From Rhizobiaceae bacterium (lineage in GTDB: Bacteria; Pseudomonadota; Alphaproteobacteria; Rhizobiales; Rhizobiaceae), in contig JAMLJC010000001.1 of NCBI GenBank assembly GCA_023953845.1, positions 1,178,001 through 1,242,000 on the forward strand: a stretch of 64,000 nucleotides of DNA, read 5' to 3'. The translations under genes and the position numbers were made by a program. Position 1 is the stretch's first letter. Every line of letters begins with the position of its first letter. Under the pieces are notes generated by a model. That model worked only from the letters and a program-made list of their open reading frames with translations, was not told the origin of the DNA and made no database searches. Below are positions 33,264 to 42,351 of the stretch, in pieces.

Positions 33264-33556
33264 GAACGCGGCGGGGTCGCGCACAAAGAATTCGCGCGGC
33301 CGAATCCGGCGCGGAGGTAGTGGCGTCCGGCCCGGCGCCGGACGTGACATGGGAGGACCTTTCCGAGGCGGAACAGGCGGCGCTGAAACGCATGAATCGT
33401 GGCCGCTATCCCGATCTGGACGAAGCCCTTGGCGAGCGGCTGACCCACCTCGGATTGGCAGTCCGAAGGCCCGAAGGAACAGGCATCAGCCGTAAGGGCC
33501 GTGCACTGGTCATCGACAGGCTGCTGGAGGGCCGACGGGAAGACCCGGATCGCTAG
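33260..33556 (+). CDS. Uncharacterised small basic protein
   Basis: A 98-residue frame beginning at TTG 33260, which overlaps the stop of the Xre-like gene (TTGA). The N-terminus is arginine-rich; then comes TWEDLSEAEQAALKRM and a region that resembles a winged helix (LTHLGLAVRRPEGTGISRKGRALV). I know no named family. Spacing and coupling make it plausible, but the start codon is weak. Confidence 0.5.
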   Translation: MRTRRGRAQRIRAAESGAEVVASGPAPDVTWEDLSEAEQAALKRMNRGRYPDLDEALGERLTHLGLAVRRPEGTGISRKGRALVIDRLLEGRREDPDR

Positions 33557-33568
33557 CGCTAGCGTCGG

Positions 33569-34417
33569 TCAGTGTTCCCTGACCACCTCCTTCAGGCCGC
33601 GCAGCGCTTCCTGGACATCGTCACGGGTCTCGGCGGATTCCGGGTAGACCGCGTATGCCGGATAGGTGAATTCCGGGGCGCCTTCCACCAGTTCCAGTTG
33701 TCCCGCATCGAGATGCGGCTTGACCACGCCCTTCCTGAAATAGCCCATGCCGCCGGCGCGCAGTATGTAGCTGAGACCGAGCGGCCCCAACCCCACAAGG
33801 AGGCCGGGCTCACCGAAAGCGGCCGGGCCAAACCCATGCTGCGCGGCGAATTGCGGTCCCCAGTCGACATGGACATAATCCGGCGGCCGGGACGCATCAT
33901 CCCCACGAATGGTCCTGACGAGTACCAGTTGCTCTTCCTCAACCAGCTCCACCTTGAAGCCCGGTAGCATCTTCGGCGCGTAGAGAACCGCCACGTCCAG
34001 CACGCCCGTGCGCAGCTGTTCCAGCAACTGGTCAGGCACGCCGACATGGGCATGGATCGCGATCTTGGGCTGCTCCGCCTTCATCCAGACGAGCCAGTCG
34101 AGCAGCAGCGGATTCCACAGGCTGAGCTCGCCGCCCAGCGCCACGACACTGGTGCGTCCCGGCGGGATGGTCAGCTGTTGCCGCGCCCGCTCCCAGATCT
34201 GGACGAAGGATTGCGCGAAGCGCTCGAACTCACGGCCCGCCGGCGTCAGCGTGGCGCCGTTGCGCGTGCGCACGAACAGCCGGCGTCCGAGCCCTTCCTC
34301 GAGCGTGCGTATACGCGCGCTGACTGTGGTCTGCGTCACGTGAAGTCGGTCCGAGGCCTTCAGAAAGCTTCCCGTATGAACGATCTCCAGAAACGTGCGG
34401 GCGCGGTCGATATCCAT
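33569..34417 (-). CDS. LysR family transcriptional regulator
   Basis: A 282-residue LysR protein: an N-terminal helix-turn-helix (ARTFLEIVHTGSFLKASDRLHVTQTTVSARIRTLE) and an effector-binding domain from about residue 90. The ATG at 34417 (MDIDRART) is preferred to one at 34447, because the latter overlaps a palindrome that could be its operator. Divergent from the 5-formyl-THF cyclo-ligase gene. Targets unknown. Confidence 0.88.
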   Translation of the reverse strand: MDIDRARTFLEIVHTGSFLKASDRLHVTQTTVSARIRTLEEGLGRRLFVRTRNGATLTPAGREFERFAQSFVQIWERARQQLTIPPGRTSVVALGGELSLWNPLLLDWLVWMKAEQPKIAIHAHVGVPDQLLEQLRTGVLDVAVLYAPKMLPGFKVELVEEEQLVLVRTIRGDDASRPPDYVHVDWGPQFAAQHGFGPAAFGEPGLLVGLGPLGLSYILRAGGMGYFRKGVVKPHLDAGQLELVEGAPEFTYPAYAVYPESAETRDDVQEALRGLKEVVREH

Positions 34418-34431
34418 GGCCACCACTTCAA

Positions 34432-34446
34432 TGCAATATTTTTGCA
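34432..34446. promoter_or_regulatory. Candidate LysR operator
   Basis: TGCAA-TATTT-TTGCA, a 15-bp dyad 15 nt upstream of the LysR start, in the divergent intergenic region. LysR proteins usually bind interrupted dyads with an AT-rich centre here and autoregulate. Confidence 0.35.
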
Positions 34447-34524
34447 CTCATACAGCATTTAATTCCGTTTGCCTTCCGGTTTTCAGCCTCTCAGGATTGA
34501 TGCCGACAGTCCGGAAACCCAGCG

Positions 34525-35172
34525 ATGCCAGACGACATCGAGACAGCCGAATACGCTTCACCGCCCTGCTTCATGCATGAACTCCAGCCGGATTACCGGG
34601 TCGGGCCCCTGCGCACGGATGCCTGGAGCGACGTATCGAAGTGGCGAAGGGCCGAGCGCACACGCCTCCTCGAAGCGCGTCTCGCCCTCACGCCGGACGA
34701 TCGCCAGGCGCGCTCGTCGCGCATAGCGAGCATGCTCGACCTGACCATCGGCAAGTTCAGCGGCCGCGTCGTCGGCACCTACTGGCCGTTCAAAGGGGAG
34801 CCTGATCTCCGCAACTGGGGAATCCGCGTCATAGAGCGCGGCGGACGCATCGCGTTGCCTGTCGTGATCCAGAAGGGATGGCCCCTCGAATACCGGATCT
34901 GGTCGCCGGGCGATCCGCTGGAGCGCGGCGTCTGGAATATCCTCGTGCCCTCGCGAGGCCCTGCCGTGCAGCCGGATGTCGTGATCGCGCCGGTCGTCGG
35001 CTTCGACGACGCGCACTATCGCCTCGGCTATGGCGGCGGCTTCTTCGACCGCACGCTGGCGATCATGCCGCGAAAGCCGCTGGCGATCGGCGTCGGCTAT
35101 GCGGAGGCCCGGATACCGACGATCCATCCCCAAACCCATGACATTCCGATGGATGTGATCGTCACGGACTGA
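34525..35172 (+). CDS. 5-formyltetrahydrofolate cyclo-ligase
   Basis: A 215-residue enzyme that converts 5-formyl-THF to 5,10-methenyl-THF with ATP. Motifs: WRRAERTRLLEARLAL near the N-terminus (basic ATP-binding part), VGTYWPFKGEPDL, and the signature RLGYGGGFFDRTL. The C-terminus HDIPMDVIVTD is typical. Divergent from the LysR gene; 105 nt before the oxidase subunit I gene. The 30 or so residues before the catalytic domain are family-atypical, so a later start is possible. Confidence 0.88.
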   Translation: MPDDIETAEYASPPCFMHELQPDYRVGPLRTDAWSDVSKWRRAERTRLLEARLALTPDDRQARSSRIASMLDLTIGKFSGRVVGTYWPFKGEPDLRNWGIRVIERGGRIALPVVIQKGWPLEYRIWSPGDPLERGVWNILVPSRGPAVQPDVVIAPVVGFDDAHYRLGYGGGFFDRTLAIMPRKPLAIGVGYAEARIPTIHPQTHDIPMDVIVTD

Positions 35173-35277
35173 TCGAAAAGACGCAGGCGCGGCCTGTTTC
35201 CCTATTGCGACGACGGACTCAAGACGCCGTCCTTTTCCGAAACCGCCAAGCCTGCCATGACAGAAAGGCAGGAGGCC

Positions 35278-36870
35278 ATGTCGGACGCGACCGCGATAGA
35301 GGACCCGAGACCCGCATTTCTCACGCGCTGGCTGTTTTCGACCAACCACAAGGACATCGGGACGCTCTACCTGATCCTGTCCATGCTGTCGGGCATACTC
35401 GGCACGGGCCTGTCCGTCGCGCTGCGGATGGAGTTGCAGGAGCCCGGGCTGCAGTTCTTCGCGGATCCGAACCTCTTCAACGTCGTCGTCAGCTCGCACG
35501 GGCTGGTGATGATCTTCTTCGTCATCATGCCGGCGCTGATAGGCGGCTTCGGCAACTGGTTCGTGCCGATCATGATCGGCGCGCCGGACATGGCGTTTCC
35601 ACGCATGAACAACGTCTCGTTCTGGCTGCTCGCGGCCTCGCTCGTCCTGTTCATCATGTCCATGTTCATGCCCGGCGCCTCCGGCGCGCCCGGACATGGC
35701 GGCGGCTGGACGCTCTATCCGCCCTATTCGACGGCAGGCCAGCCAGGACCGGCGGTCGATCTCGTCATCCTGTCGATCCACCTGTCCGGCGCATCCTCCA
35801 TCCTCGGAGCCATCAACTTCATCACCACCATCTTCAACATGCGTGCGCCAGGCATGACCCTGCACAAGATGCCTCTCTTCGCCTGGTCGATGCTGGTGAC
35901 AGCGTTCATGCTGCTGCTGGCCCTGCCGGTGCTTGCCGGCGCGATCACCATGCTGTTGACCGACCGCAATTTCGGCACGGCCTTCTTCGTGCCGGAGAAC
36001 GGCGGCGACCCGATCCTCTACCAGCATCTGTTCTGGTTCTTCGGGCATCCCGAAGTCTACATCATGATCCTGCCGGGCTTCGGCATCATCAGCCACGTCA
36101 TCTCGACCTTCGCGAAGAAGCCGATCTTCGGCTATCTCGGCATGGCGTACGCCATGGTGGCGATCGGCCTGATCGGTTTCGTGGTGTGGGCTCACCACAT
36201 GTTCACCGTCGGGATGTCGGTCGATTCGCAGCGTTATTTCGCCTTCGCCTCGATGGTCATCGCCGTGCCCACCGGCATCAAGGTCTTCTCGTGGCTGGCG
36301 ACGATGTGGGGCGGCTCGATCACCTTCAGGACGCCGATGCTTTGGGCGACCGGCTTCGTGCTGCTCTTCACAATTGGCGGCGTCACCGGCGTGGTTCTCG
36401 CCAATCCGGGCATCGACCGCGTGTTCCACGACACCTACTATGTCGTCGCGCATTTCCACTACGTGCTGTCGCTGGGCGCGGCCTTCGCCATCTTCGCCGC
36501 CTGGTATTACTGGTTCCCGAAGATGACCGGCTACATGATGAGCGAGACGCTCGGAAAACTGCATTTCTGGCTGACCTTCGTCGGCGTCAACCTCGTCTTC
36601 TTCCCGCAGCACTTCCTGGGTCTTGCCGGCATGCCGCGCCGCTACGCGGACTACCCGGACGCGTTCGCCGGCTGGAATTTCGTTTCCTCGGTCGGCTCCT
36701 ATATCTCGGCGGCGGGACTTGTCGTCTTCTTCATCGCCGTCGCGGAAGCGTTCGCGCGCAAGCGCGAGGCGGCCGGCAATCCGTGGGGTGAAGGCGCCAC
36801 GACGCTGGAATGGACACTGTCCTCGCCGCCACCCTACCACCAGTTCAGCTCGCTTCCACGGATTCGCTGA
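35278..36870 (+). CDS. ctaD: aa3-type cytochrome c oxidase subunit I (orphan copy)
   Basis: A 530-residue heme-copper oxidase core. Visible are the heme His in SSHGLVMIFF, D-channel Asp in GAPDMAFPRMNN, the copper-site HPEVYI with its Glu, HHMF, the K-channel Lys in PTGIKVFSW and YYVVAHFHYV. All active-site residues seem intact. No subunit II, III or assembly gene is adjacent, so it must borrow subunits or work in an unusual complex. The ATG at 35278 with AGGCAGGAGGCC ahead is preferred over 35257. Confidence 0.92.
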   Translation: MSDATAIEDPRPAFLTRWLFSTNHKDIGTLYLILSMLSGILGTGLSVALRMELQEPGLQFFADPNLFNVVVSSHGLVMIFFVIMPALIGGFGNWFVPIMIGAPDMAFPRMNNVSFWLLAASLVLFIMSMFMPGASGAPGHGGGWTLYPPYSTAGQPGPAVDLVILSIHLSGASSILGAINFITTIFNMRAPGMTLHKMPLFAWSMLVTAFMLLLALPVLAGAITMLLTDRNFGTAFFVPENGGDPILYQHLFWFFGHPEVYIMILPGFGIISHVISTFAKKPIFGYLGMAYAMVAIGLIGFVVWAHHMFTVGMSVDSQRYFAFASMVIAVPTGIKVFSWLATMWGGSITFRTPMLWATGFVLLFTIGGVTGVVLANPGIDRVFHDTYYVVAHFHYVLSLGAAFAIFAAWYYWFPKMTGYMMSETLGKLHFWLTFVGVNLVFFPQHFLGLAGMPRRYADYPDAFAGWNFVSSVGSYISAAGLVVFFIAVAEAFARKREAAGNPWGEGATTLEWTLSSPPPYHQFSSLPRIR

Positions 36871-36881
36871 CGGAGGCCGCG

Positions 36882-37508
36882 ATGACCGAAGCCGACGCCG
36901 CTGCCAGCAGCCTTCCCGCGCTCGTCCTCCTGTCGTGCTGGTGGGCGCTCCTGTCGACACTGGATATATTCTTCGGACCGAACTGGCCCGGCGATGCTGC
37001 CCCGCACGCATCGCGGCCACGCAGGAAAGAGACGCCGCCCGCCGAGCCTGATCCGCGTTTTGCGGAGATTTGCAGGCTCGATCCACGCTTCGGCGTGACG
37101 GCGTTCCTCGCTGGCGCGCAAAAAGCATACGAGATAGTCCTCCAAGCCTATGCGCGGGACGACATCCACACGCTGCGCGAGCTCCTTTCGACGGAGGTTA
37201 TGGAGATCTTCCAGGAGACCTGCGCGGATCGGCGCAAAAGGCGGGAAATACTGGAACTGACGCTGATCGGCATCGAGTCGGCCGAGATCGCTCACGTCCG
37301 GACGACTGTCGAGGCCTTGGAGATCACAGTGCTGTTCCGCAGCCAGATCGTCAAAGCCGAGCGTTCGGCGCCTGGTGATGTGATCCGCGGCGATCCCGTC
37401 GCGATCCAGTCGACAGCCGACCGCTGGACCTTCGCGCGTGCGCTGCCGCTCAAAAGTGACTCATGGGTAATCGTCGAGACCGACGGCGAGCAAGGCGAAC
37501 TGGCGTGA
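36882..37508 (+). CDS. Tim44-like domain protein (TimA-type)
   Basis: A 208-residue protein with an N-terminal hydrophobic segment (LPALVLLSCWWALLSTLDIFF) and a Tim44-like domain from about residue 60: FGVTAFLAGAQKAYEIVLQAYARDD, then LRELLSTEVMEIFQE. Bacterial Tim44-like proteins are membrane-associated and thought to assist membrane protein assembly. ATG at 36882 has GGAGGCCGC upstream, 11 nt after the ctaD stop, so a shared operon is likely. Confidence 0.85.
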   Translation: MTEADAAASSLPALVLLSCWWALLSTLDIFFGPNWPGDAAPHASRPRRKETPPAEPDPRFAEICRLDPRFGVTAFLAGAQKAYEIVLQAYARDDIHTLRELLSTEVMEIFQETCADRRKRREILELTLIGIESAEIAHVRTTVEALEITVLFRSQIVKAERSAPGDVIRGDPVAIQSTADRWTFARALPLKSDSWVIVETDGEQGELA

Positions 37509-37859
37509 TCACTTTCCGTCTTCGATGAATTCCTTCAGCACGACGGCCTGATTGTGCGCCTCGTCCTTCGCACCGTAGAGAAGCGTCACCAGGCCCTTGC
37601 CGCCTCTGGTTCGCAGGGTAGCGATCTCCTCGCCCTTCTCATCGAGTTCAGCCCGGTAGCGGCGGCGGAATTCCGGCCATTTGTCCGGATCGTGCCCGAA
37701 CCACCGGCGCAGTTCGGCGCTCGGCGCGATCTCCTTCAGCCAGAGGTCGACCTTGGCTTCCTCCTTCGTCAGCCCGCGCGGCCAGAGGCGGTCAACGAGA
37801 ATCCGAAGGCCGTCCCCGGAAGCCGGCTTCTCGTAAACGCGCTTCAACTGGAGTTTCAT
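37509..37859 (-). CDS. DUF488 family protein
   Basis: A 116-residue DUF488 protein: RVYEKPASGDGLRILVDRLWPRGLTKEEA at the start and WLKEIAPSAELRRWFGHDPDKW next, a pattern typical of the short DUF488 group. Function not established. It is convergent with the Tim44-like gene with no nucleotides between the two stops. ATG at 37859, with GAGGCC upstream. Confidence 0.87.
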   Translation of the reverse strand: MKLQLKRVYEKPASGDGLRILVDRLWPRGLTKEEAKVDLWLKEIAPSAELRRWFGHDPDKWPEFRRRYRAELDEKGEEIATLRTRGGKGLVTLLYGAKDEAHNQAVVLKEFIEDGK

Positions 37860-38192
37860 GCCGGCCTCGTTCGCGCGCATCGGACAGGCAATGGCATCAT
37901 TGCGCCGGACACGACAAATCTCCTCGGCGGAATCGATCCAGGACGAAGGCCCAGTATCCGGGGCATGACGTTGCCTCACAACTGAAATTAAATGCAGCGT
38001 GGATGCAAAAAATCGCACGGGAACGGCGTGCCGACATAGTCGGCTGCGACCGGAACGTTCCGTCGATCCGGCGCCGATCGCCTATAGCGACAGCATATCG
38101 CCTAAAAATAGGTCAGTAACACTGTCTCTGGTTGCGAAGGCCTTGCCCGTATTTTATGCAGATGCCGCAAACCAATCCAACTCTCAGGAGCC
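37860..38192. other. Intergenic region between DUF488 gene and glutamate dehydrogenase gene
   Basis: No gene recognised in 333 nt. It must hold the divergent promoters. A perfect 12-bp palindrome CGGAACGTTCCG lies at 38051-38062 and an AT-richer patch at 38095-38160. A binding protein for the palindrome cannot be named. Confidence 0.5.
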
Positions 38193-38195
38193 ATG

Positions 38196-39461
38196 ATGGC
38201 TGACGACAGTCTTCTCGACAACGCGCTGGTTCGCCTGGACGAAGCAGCGGCTCATCTCAACATCGACCCGGACGTGATCGAGAAACTGAAATACGCGCGA
38301 GAAACCACCAAGGTTCGCCTGATGATCCGCATGGACGACGGATCGCGAAAATCCTTCCTCGCATGGCGTTGCCGCTACGACGACACGCGCGGCCCGACCA
38401 AGGGCGGCATCCGCTTCCATCCCGACTCCACCGCCGACGAGGTTGAGACTCTGGCGTTCTGGATGACCTTCAAATGCGCCGTGATGAACCTGCCCTATGG
38501 CGGCGGCAAGGGTGCCGTCCAGGTCGATCCGCGCAAGCTGTCCAAAGCCGAGCTGGAGCGCCTGTCGCGCGCCTACATTCAGGCTTTCGCCCGTATCATC
38601 GGGCCGGACCGGGACATTCCCGCGCCGGACGTCTACACGAATTCGATGATCATGGGCTGGATGGCCGACGAATATGCGCAGATCGTCGGACAGGCCGAAC
38701 CCGCCGTCATCACCGGCAAGCCGATCGCGCTCGGCGGCTCGCTCGGCCGCGGCGATGCGACGGCGCGCGGCGGCTATTATCTGGTCCGCCACCTCGCCGA
38801 GGACCTGGGCCTCAGCCAGACAATGCGCGTCGCCATTCAGGGCTTCGGCAACGCCGGCCAGCACATTGCGCGGCTCCTCGCGGCCGACGGACACAAGATC
38901 GTCGCCGTCTCCGATTCCGAAGGCGCCGTGAAAGCGGATGTCGGGCTTCATATCGACATGCTTCTCGACGCCAAGGCTCAGGGAAAATCGGTGGCCAGCA
39001 CGGTGGGCCAGGGCGGACACGAAAGCCTGAGACAGGATGACCTTGTCGGCGTGGAATGCGATTTGCTGGTGCCCGCGGCATTGGAGAACATGATCCACGA
39101 CGGAAACGCGGCGTCGGTCAAGGCAAAGCTCGTCCTCGAACTCGCCAACGGTCCCGTGACTCCCGAAGCCGACACGATCCTCGCCGGGAAGGGCGCCACG
39201 GTTCTGCCGGACATACTGGCGAATGCCGGCGGCGTCACCGTCTCCTATTTCGAGTGGGTGCAGAACAGGCAGGGATACTACTGGCCCGTCGAGGAGATCC
39301 ACGAGCGGCTGCGGACCATCATGGAGCGCGAGGGCCGTGCGATCTGGCGCGTATCGAGAGGAAAGGACGTGACGATGCGCACGGCCGCCTACGTCCATGC
39401 TCTGGGTCGCCTCGCCGAGGCCATCGAGGCGCACGGCACGCAGAGCTTCTTCACAAGCTGA
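38196..39461 (+). CDS. Glu/Leu/Phe/Val dehydrogenase (glutamate dehydrogenase)
   Basis: A 421-residue amino acid dehydrogenase. Substrate-site motifs GPTKGGIRFHP and LPYGGGKGAV (catalytic Lys), DVYTNSMIMGWM, and the Rossmann motif IQGFGNAGQHIARLL are all present, with NPAxx replaced by LANGPVTPEAD as usual. It interconverts glutamate and 2-oxoglutarate plus ammonia. Two ATGs overlap at 38193 and 38196; AGGAG spacing favours 38196. A terminator-like hairpin follows. Confidence 0.93.
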   Translation: MADDSLLDNALVRLDEAAAHLNIDPDVIEKLKYARETTKVRLMIRMDDGSRKSFLAWRCRYDDTRGPTKGGIRFHPDSTADEVETLAFWMTFKCAVMNLPYGGGKGAVQVDPRKLSKAELERLSRAYIQAFARIIGPDRDIPAPDVYTNSMIMGWMADEYAQIVGQAEPAVITGKPIALGGSLGRGDATARGGYYLVRHLAEDLGLSQTMRVAIQGFGNAGQHIARLLAADGHKIVAVSDSEGAVKADVGLHIDMLLDAKAQGKSVASTVGQGGHESLRQDDLVGVECDLLVPAALENMIHDGNAASVKAKLVLELANGPVTPEADTILAGKGATVLPDILANAGGVTVSYFEWVQNRQGYYWPVEEIHERLRTIMEREGRAIWRVSRGKDVTMRTAAYVHALGRLAEAIEAHGTQSFFTS

Positions 39462-39468
39462 GGCCAAA

Positions 39469-39495
39469 GGCTCCCCGCCCAAAGGTGGGAGCTTT
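39469..39495 (+). terminator. Rho-independent terminator-like hairpin after the dehydrogenase gene
   Basis: GGCTCCC pairs with GGGAGCT across an 11-nt loop, followed by a short T run (TTT). The weak T tract makes the call moderate. Confidence 0.45.
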
Positions 39496-39713
39496 CATTC
39501 AGGCGAGAGGCGGAAACCGCCTCCGCCTTCATGGACAGGTCCACAGGCCGGCGACGTCGAAACCTTTCAATTGGCACAGAAGCTGATCCGCTTGCGGGCA
39601 GGATCGCCTGAAGCTATGCCAGTCCCACACAAGACGTGAACACGACATCCCTTGATCGGCGGCACCTGTGCTTACGCCGAATGACCGGATGTTCAAGATC
39701 AAGAGGTTCCTTC

Positions 39714-41273
39714 ATGACCGGCACCACGCGCATCGCTGACGATGTGAAATCACTGCTCGCCTCGCTCGGCGTCGATCCCAGGCTCACGACGGGCGGTTCA
39801 CGCGCGGTGCGCACTCCGCTGACGGGCGAAATCATCGCCAATGTCCGCGAAAGTTCCGCCGGGGACGTCAAGGCAACGATCGGCCGCGCGCAGGAAGCTT
39901 TCCTCGCCTGGCGCAAGGTCCCGGCGCCCCGCCGCGGCGAATTCGTGCGGCTGCTCGGTGAGGAACTGCGGGCCGCGAAGGCCGACCTCGGGCGTCTCGT
40001 CACCATCGAGGCTGGCAAGATCGTGTCGGAAGGCCTCGGCGAAGTGCAGGAAATGATCGACATCTGCGATCTGGCGGTCGGCCTCTCGCGCCAGCTCTAC
40101 GGCCTTACCATGGGTTCGGAGCGTGCCGACCATCGTTTGCAGGAGCAGTGGCATCCGGCCGGCGTCGTCGGTGTCATTTCCGCCTTCAACTTCCCCGTTG
40201 CCGTGTGGAGCTGGAATGCCGCCCTCGCCTTCGTCTGCGGCGACAGCGTGGTCTGGAAGCCGTCCGAGAAGACGCCGCTGACGGCGCTTGCCACGCAGGC
40301 GCTCGTGGAGCGGGCCGCTGCGAAATTCGGCGATGCGCCGGCTGGACTTTCGTCGGTCATCGTCGGCGGCCGCGACGTCGGCGAGGCGCTGGTCGAGGAC
40401 GAGCACGTGCCAGTCGTCTCCGCCACCGGCTCGACGGCCATGGGCCGCATCGTCGGCCAGAAGGTGGCGGCGCGCTTCGGGCGCGCCATACTGGAACTCG
40501 GCGGCAACAACGCCTCGATCGTCGCGCCGTCCGCCGATCTGGATCTGGCGCTGCGCGCCATCGCCTTCGGCGCGATGGGCACGGCCGGCCAGCGCTGCAC
40601 CACGCTCCGTCGTCTCATCGTGCATGAAAGCGTGTACGATGCCCTCGTGGAGAAGCTGCGGCGCGTCTATGCGTCCGTCTCCATCGGCAATCCGCTTGCC
40701 AGTGACGCGCTCGTCGGGCCGCTGATCGACAGGGCCGCCTTCGACAACATGCAGAAGGCGCTTGCCGAAGCGAAGGCGCTGGGCGGGAAAATAACCGGCG
40801 GCGAGCGTTTCACCGATGGCGTCGCGGCGGACGCATTCTATGTGCGGCCGGCGCTGGTAGAGACGCCGGAGCAGGCAGGGCCAGTGGTCGCCGAGACGTT
40901 TGCGCCGATCCTCTATGTGCTGAAATACAAGACGATCGACGATGCCATCGCGCTGCAGAACGGCGTGCCGCAAGGTCTGTCGTCATCCATGTTCACCACC
41001 GATCTGCGCGACGCGGATCGGTTCCTGTCCGCCGGCGGTTCGGATTGCGGCATCGCCAACATCAACATGGGACCGTCCGGCGCCGAGATCGGCGGCGCTT
41101 TCGGCGGCGAGAAGGAGACCGGCGGCGGCCGCGAGAGCGGCTCGGATGCCTGGAAAGCCTATATGCGCCGGCAGACCAACGCCATCAACTACGGCAATGC
41201 CATGCCGCTGGCGCAGGGCGTCAGGTTCGACATCGACGCCTCGGGAGAGGACAAGGGCTCCGCTTCCGCCTGA
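39714..41273 (+). CDS. amaB: Aldehyde dehydrogenase family 7 (piperideine-6-carboxylate dehydrogenase, AmaB-like)
   Basis: A 519-residue NAD-dependent dehydrogenase that probably oxidises alpha-aminoadipate semialdehyde in lysine catabolism. Key parts: ISAFNFPVAVWSWNAALA, the NAD-site SATGSTAMGRIVG, general-base Glu in LELGGNNASI, and catalytic Cys in GTAGQRCTTLRRL. The long ALDH7-type N-terminus (EGLGEVQEMIDICDLAVGLSRQLYGL) distinguishes it from other ALDHs. The start at 39714 fits; the region upstream is unrelated sequence. Confidence 0.9.
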   Translation: MTGTTRIADDVKSLLASLGVDPRLTTGGSRAVRTPLTGEIIANVRESSAGDVKATIGRAQEAFLAWRKVPAPRRGEFVRLLGEELRAAKADLGRLVTIEAGKIVSEGLGEVQEMIDICDLAVGLSRQLYGLTMGSERADHRLQEQWHPAGVVGVISAFNFPVAVWSWNAALAFVCGDSVVWKPSEKTPLTALATQALVERAAAKFGDAPAGLSSVIVGGRDVGEALVEDEHVPVVSATGSTAMGRIVGQKVAARFGRAILELGGNNASIVAPSADLDLALRAIAFGAMGTAGQRCTTLRRLIVHESVYDALVEKLRRVYASVSIGNPLASDALVGPLIDRAAFDNMQKALAEAKALGGKITGGERFTDGVAADAFYVRPALVETPEQAGPVVAETFAPILYVLKYKTIDDAIALQNGVPQGLSSSMFTTDLRDADRFLSAGGSDCGIANINMGPSGAEIGGAFGGEKETGGGRESGSDAWKAYMRRQTNAINYGNAMPLAQGVRFDIDASGEDKGSASA

Positions 41274-41401
41274 GAGCCTGCACGTCGGTTCCAACGAACC
41301 GCCGCATTCCCTAAAACTTTCGCACCTCCGCGGATCGGGGGTGCGCCGTGGCACACGATGCGATAGGCTGGTTGCGCACCAACACTCCGAGCGGAGCGTC
41401 C

Positions 41402-42016
41402 ATGGAACTCTCGTCGCTTTTTCTCTTTGCCGGCGCGCTTCTGGTTGCGGCCGGTTCGCCGGGACCATCGATCGCCGCGCTCATCGCGCGCGTCATCAGC
41501 AAGGGTTTTCGGGACGTCTTTCCGTTCCTGCTCGCCATGTGGATCGGCGAGGCGATCTGGCTGTCGCTGACCGTCTTCGGCCTCGCCTACATCGCCCAGA
41601 CCTTCCATCCCGTGTTCGTCGCGGTGAAATGGGCGGGGGTGGCCTATCTCGCATGGCTGGCCTTCAAGATGTGGACGGCGCCGGTCGCCGTTGGGGAGGG
41701 ACAGTTGCCGCGCGAGGATTCGTCCCTGAAGCTATTCCTGACCGGCATGGCCGTGACGCTGGGAAATCCCAAGATCATGATGTTCTATCTGGCGCTTCTG
41801 CCGACCATCATCGATCTGAATTCGGTCACCATGCTGGGTTGGGCCGAACTCACGATCACGATGACATTGGTGCTCGTCGCCGTCGACGTCGGATGGGTGC
41901 TTGCCGCGGCGCAGGCGCGACGGCTGATCCGCAGCCCGCGCGCCATGCGAGTCGCCAACCGTATCAGCGCCGGCACCATGGCGGGCGCGGCCGCCGCGAT
42001 TGCTGCCCGGTCCTGA
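41402..42016 (+). CDS. LysE family amino acid exporter
   Basis: A 204-residue membrane transporter with about six helices and the LysE/RhtB pattern: AGALLVAAGSPGPSIAALIAR and GNPKIMMFYLALLP. It exports amino acids or similar compounds. The ATG at 41402 with GGAGCG ahead replaces an earlier frame start at 41348. Nearby lysine-type dehydrogenase suggests a substrate link, but this is only positional. Confidence 0.88.
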   Translation: MELSSLFLFAGALLVAAGSPGPSIAALIARVISKGFRDVFPFLLAMWIGEAIWLSLTVFGLAYIAQTFHPVFVAVKWAGVAYLAWLAFKMWTAPVAVGEGQLPREDSSLKLFLTGMAVTLGNPKIMMFYLALLPTIIDLNSVTMLGWAELTITMTLVLVAVDVGWVLAAAQARRLIRSPRAMRVANRISAGTMAGAAAAIAARS

Positions 42017-42032
42017 GCCTGGATCGGCCGGA

Positions 42033-42260
42033 TTGCGTGCGCTGACTGCGATCGCCGCCTTCCTCGCCGGCTTGGCGGTCGGCTATGTCCTGTCGATAGG
42101 CGCCTATATCGTTCTGACGGAATTCGGGATTGTCTTCGACCGGGATGGCGGGATCGGAATGGGTTTCGCTTTCTTCATAGGGCCGCTCGTCGCCATTGCG
42201 TTTGGCGTTGCCGGCGTCATTCTGGTGCTGCGGAGGAAGCGGACCGAGCAACCTCGCTGA
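42033..42260 (+). CDS. Small two-helix membrane protein
   Basis: About 75 residues if started at TTG 42033; the frame is open from another TTG at 42000. Two hydrophobic helices (LTAIAAFLAGLAVGYVLSIGAYIV and FAFFIGPLVAIAFGVAGVILVL) end in a basic tail. It follows the LysE-type exporter by 16 nt. No family recognised; the start is uncertain. Confidence 0.5.
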   Translation: MRALTAIAAFLAGLAVGYVLSIGAYIVLTEFGIVFDRDGGIGMGFAFFIGPLVAIAFGVAGVILVLRRKRTEQPR

Positions 42261-42351
42261 TATCGGCAGTAGCCGATATGCGCCCGTATCCTATATTGGA
42301 CTCGGCGCCGGTCGCGGCCCGGACAGGATTTTCAACCCAGGGAGATTTTTC

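Noticed and set aside
33554..33566. CGCTAGCGCTAGCG repeat between two convergent genes
   Set aside because: Short, no T tract and no neighbouring copy; probably chance in GC-rich DNA.
34558..37128. 856-codon minus-strand open frame opposite the cyclo-ligase and ctaD
   Set aside because: Antisense to genes with intact catalytic motifs; no recognisable domain.
38051..38062. CGGAACGTTCCG palindrome considered as an ECF promoter or LexA site
   Set aside because: No matching -10 element at the spacing seen at 32136 and 32891, and it is not GTTC-N7-GTTC.
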